Assembly: GCA_016098155.1 (NCBI GenBank)
Contig: JAAAJB010000247.1
Coordinates: forward strand, 1-48,470
Direction of reading: 5' to 3'
Source: Actinomortierella ambigua
Taxonomy: Eukaryota > Mortierellomycota > Mortierellomycetes > Mortierellales > Mortierellaceae
DNA length: 48,470 nt
The notes below the pieces were generated by a model, which was not told where the DNA came from, searched no databases, and saw nothing but the letters and a program-made list of their open reading frames with translations. Position 1 is the stretch's first letter; every line of letters begins with the position of its first letter. Shown piece by piece: positions 45,713 through 48,470 of this stretch. Made by a program: the position numbers and the translations under genes.

Positions 45713-46929
45713 TGCTTTTGTCCCTGCCGCCTCTAATTGGTTTTTTTTTGTGGCAAGTTTTTTTTTTGTTGGTTTATTTTGTGTCTGTCATTCCATGTAC
45801 TATAGACAAAGGTCCCGTTGAAAAAGCGGGCAAACCAAAAGCACCACATTCTTTTTTTTTTTCTTTCTTGCCCTTTATTTTTTGACCTTTTTTTTTCTTT
45901 TTCTTTTCTTTTTTTTTTTTCCTGTACCGTCCTTTTTTGGCTTGCACTTTTTTTTCTTTGTCTTTGCTGTCTTTGTCCGTTCCCCTTATTATGGGGTCGC
46001 TGTACTATATTTTCTCGTGTCGAATAAAAATGGAACAAAGGGAGCTTTGCGAAAAAAGAAGTTCAAGCAAGCTGTCTTTGGATGCAAACAGAAAAAAAAA
46101 AAGACTTTGATTGATTCTGCTGGTGTGAATGGGTGTGAGGAGAAGTGGGCACGAACCCTTTAGAGACCAATGAAAACACGATGGATCCATGGGGGATATG
46201 TTGGTCTTGAACACGTGTCTTGTGGTACACAGAATCAACCCGATGGACTGATGGATCGAGATACAAACATCCTTCGTTCTCAAGACTGCATAAAGCGCGA
46301 CAATGTAGCACCTGCGTCGTGTAGAGTCTTTACAAAGAGACACTTTTATGTGAGAGAGAGATAGGCCAAGGCCCTTGAGAAAGGCGGTTGCTCCACAACC
46401 TCCTCCCGCGGGGTGGGGGGGGGGTCGAACAGGCAGATGCGATGAACACATTTACGATGGCCAATGGCTGACCAACCGCGCCATCTAGGAGTGTCGTCTT
46501 TTCGCGTTGGTCTCACGCAAGACGCTCACTTTTATATTCCATAGGCCATCATGTTGCACACCATCGGTCGACAGTATGGTATGTGCTGCATGGAGCATGT
46601 GTTACTTACGGTGTGGGCGTGTGTTCTCTTCCACTCTCCCTACCTCTCTTCATCTGCTACTGCCCCACTCCTACTCCTCTCTTCCTCCCCCATCCCCATA
46701 CACCCTTTGCCTTCCTCATCCTCCATCACGTTAACCACATTTCCATTCTATTCTCTAATCCTTCCGGGCAATCTCATTATTCATCCAAGTTTGATTACCC
46801 ATGGTATGCCGCTGCACCCTGCATAAAGTTCACATTTTGTGTCACCCAAGAAAATTTATGACTAACCATGATGCCCCCCCCCTCCCCATTCTCTCTCCAA
46901 GATGCTGGACCTATCAGACCTTCTTACAC
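45713..46929. other. T-rich 3' flank and intergenic region
   Basis: Dense T runs (45740-45960) form the kinase 3' flank on the transcribed strand. A weak tRNA-like stretch lies on the minus strand at about 46405-46495. No protein gene is seen. A CT-rich block (46620-46720) could be the leader of the Sel1 relic that follows. Confidence 0.5.
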
Positions 46930-47415
46930 TCACTATGGCCGCCGACCAAAGCTTCGACCCCCCGAGTCAAAGTCGCGCTCGCCGAGCTCTACTGCCAGGG
47001 ACGAGGCGCGCCCATTCTTCTTCCAGAGAACGATCGGCAAACCTACTAGCTGGTATCTCCAAGCGGCCAAGCAAGGTTGATAGCAAGGCACAATGCAAGG
47101 TGGCCAAGATGAGTCATCTGGGGTCAAGGCACCGCCCCACAGGACGACAAGACTTCAGCCTTTTAGACGCGATGTGCCGCCGAGAGCGGAGAGGCTGAGG
47201 CCCAGAATGCGTTGGCGGACATGTACCACTCTGGATCCATCGCCCGCAGTGATTGAGCAAGATCTACCACTGGCGAGTGGGTCTGGTACCGACGCGCCGC
47301 CGAGCAGGGCTGCGCAGCGGCACAGTCGAGCCTCGCGTGGATGTGTATGATGGGGGATAGGGTGTGTTGAGCCTGCCATGGCTACAACTGCTGCTGCTGC
47401 TGCAACGACTAGGGG

Positions 47416-47450
<35 letters not shown>

Positions 47451-48470
47451 GTACGGTCACGGCGACTACTGATGATGCCTGCAGGGGAAGAAGAGCAAGG
47501 GGAGAAAGCCAAGAACCAAAAAATGCAACGAGGCGACACCAGACCCAAGTCGAGGCCTTGAAATGGTTCCGTCATGCCGCGGAACAAGGGGATTCGTTTT
47601 CGCAGATCAGCCTGGGCGAGATGTAACAACAAATGGCAGTGGCGGAGTGAAAAAAAGAACAGGCGCGAGGCTCTGGTCTGGTACCGTCGCGCAGCCATGT
47701 CGGGCAATGCGCATGCACAGTTGTACGTCGGGCGATGGTACCTGGCCGCTGCCGATGGAGGTGACCACGAGGAGAGCGACAGCAGCGACAACAACAACAA
47801 CAACAGCGACAGTAACGCCACTAGAGAAGAAGGTCAAGTGGTTTGTTGTCGGAACGGTTGCGGAAAACGAAAAGTTGGCCGTTTGGGTGGCTCCGCCTGG
47901 CCGCCGATATTGGGTTGATTCTGGCTCAGTGCCTGTTGGCGTCCATGTTTGAGTCGGGGGACGCGGCGTGACGCAGTGCGACTTGATGGCCGCCGGTTTG
48001 TATTACAAGGCAGCCGGCCAAGGACATGCCGGGGGCCCAGAGCAGACTCGGCGCCCTGTACAACGACGGCCGTGAGCGTGGCCAGGAACCCCGAGGAGGC
48101 CGCGCGATGGTATCGGCGGGCGGCCATCCGACGTAATCTGTCAGCGATCCATGGTCTTGGCATGCTCTACCGAGGAGGCGAGGGCGTCGAGCAATCGGAT
48201 ACCCCAGGCCGTCGCATGGTTCCGAAGGGCGGCCGAGCGTGGGTTTGCCCGGGCACAGTACAACTTCGGGTGGATGTATGAGCATGGGCGGGCGCATGGG
48301 CGGGCGTGGGGCAGAGCGATGAGGAGGCTCTATGTTGGTGCCGCAAAGCAGCGGAGCAAGATGACACAGACGCCAAGCTTCATATCGAGTGGATCGGTCG
48401 GAAGAGTCAGCGGGATCTATCTGGCGAGGACATCGACATCTTGTCGCTGTACAGCCAAGAGATCGAGCAA
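46930..48470 (+). pseudogene. Decayed Sel1-repeat gene (runs off the right edge)
   Basis: At least nine Sel1-type fragments follow one another on the plus strand but in changing frames: VALAELYCQGRG (46972), WYLQAAKQG then stop (47051), EAQNALADMYHSG (about 47194), WYRRAAEQGCAAAQSSLAWM (47284), EALKWFRHAAEQGDSFSQIS (47552), EALVWYRRAAMSGNAHAQLY (47668), EEAARWYRRAAIRRN with LGMLYRGGEGV (48093), AVAWFRRAAERGFARAQYNF (48208) and ALCWCRKAAEQDDTDAKLH (about 48330). The frame is open to the edge. Many small indels and stops lie between the repeats, so it is probably a pseudogene; sequencing error is the alternative. A kinase domain, as in the gene at 1001-2779, is not seen in the part present. The repeats themselves are well preserved. 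Confidence 0.7.
47416..47450 (+). repeat. (TAC)n microsatellite inside the Sel1 relic
   Basis: Eleven or more perfect TAC/ACT triplets. It lies where a repeat linker would be, and could have caused one of the frame changes. Confidence 0.9.

Overview
The window looks like nuclear DNA of a filamentous early-diverging fungus, most likely of the Mortierella group. This is an inference. The genes have short GT-AG introns (about 60-165 bases), and two are spliced into eight or more exons. There are long T-rich and CT-rich leaders and many microsatellites. The families present are ones I associate with Mortierellomycotina: kinase-Sel1 proteins, F-box/leucine-rich proteins, Crinkler-type effectors and a large nuclease-like family. 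No bacterial features, CRISPR arrays or operons are present.

Left part (1-14.6 kb). A kinase-Sel1 gene (1001-2779, minus) is the second member of a head-to-tail tandem duplication; the 5' end of the other copy lies at the left edge. Then come an intron-containing class 3 (sn-1 diacylglycerol-type) lipase (4444-8810, plus), convergent with a three-RRM PUB1/TIA-1-like RNA-binding protein (9127-11482, minus), and a four-exon cytochrome P450 (12639-14614, minus).

Accessory island (16.3-29.4 kb). Four tandem paralogues encode small secreted proteins of about 143 residues (A 17104, B 18588, C 23067, D 24550). Each follows the same roughly 410-base promoter block. B has lost its ATG. Between B and C sits a broken gene of about 3.5 kb (19193-22663) that joins a PIN/XPG-like nuclease half to a RuvC-I motif half with a basic tract, reminiscent of Fanzor/TnpB proteins. 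It is cut at both ends and carries stops and frameshifts, but keeps three phase-consistent introns. Next are a Crinkler-type effector gene (25404-26966, minus), with a ubiquitin-like header and a PD-(D/E)xK-like C-terminal domain, and an F-box protein (27834-29399, minus).

Housekeeping and gene-poor part (30-48.5 kb). A nine-exon gene for the large nuclear cap-binding subunit (CBP80/NCBP1; 30059-33751) joins with every phase consistent to 889 residues. About 10 kb without a recognisable gene follows (33.8-43.7 kb), rich in T and CT tracts. A single-exon Ran1/Pat1-like Ser/Thr kinase (43709-45712) comes next. At the right edge a decayed Sel1-repeat gene (46.9 kb to the end) runs out of the window.

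The strongest candidates for something new are the PIN-RuvC fusion relic inside the secreted-protein array, and the array itself.
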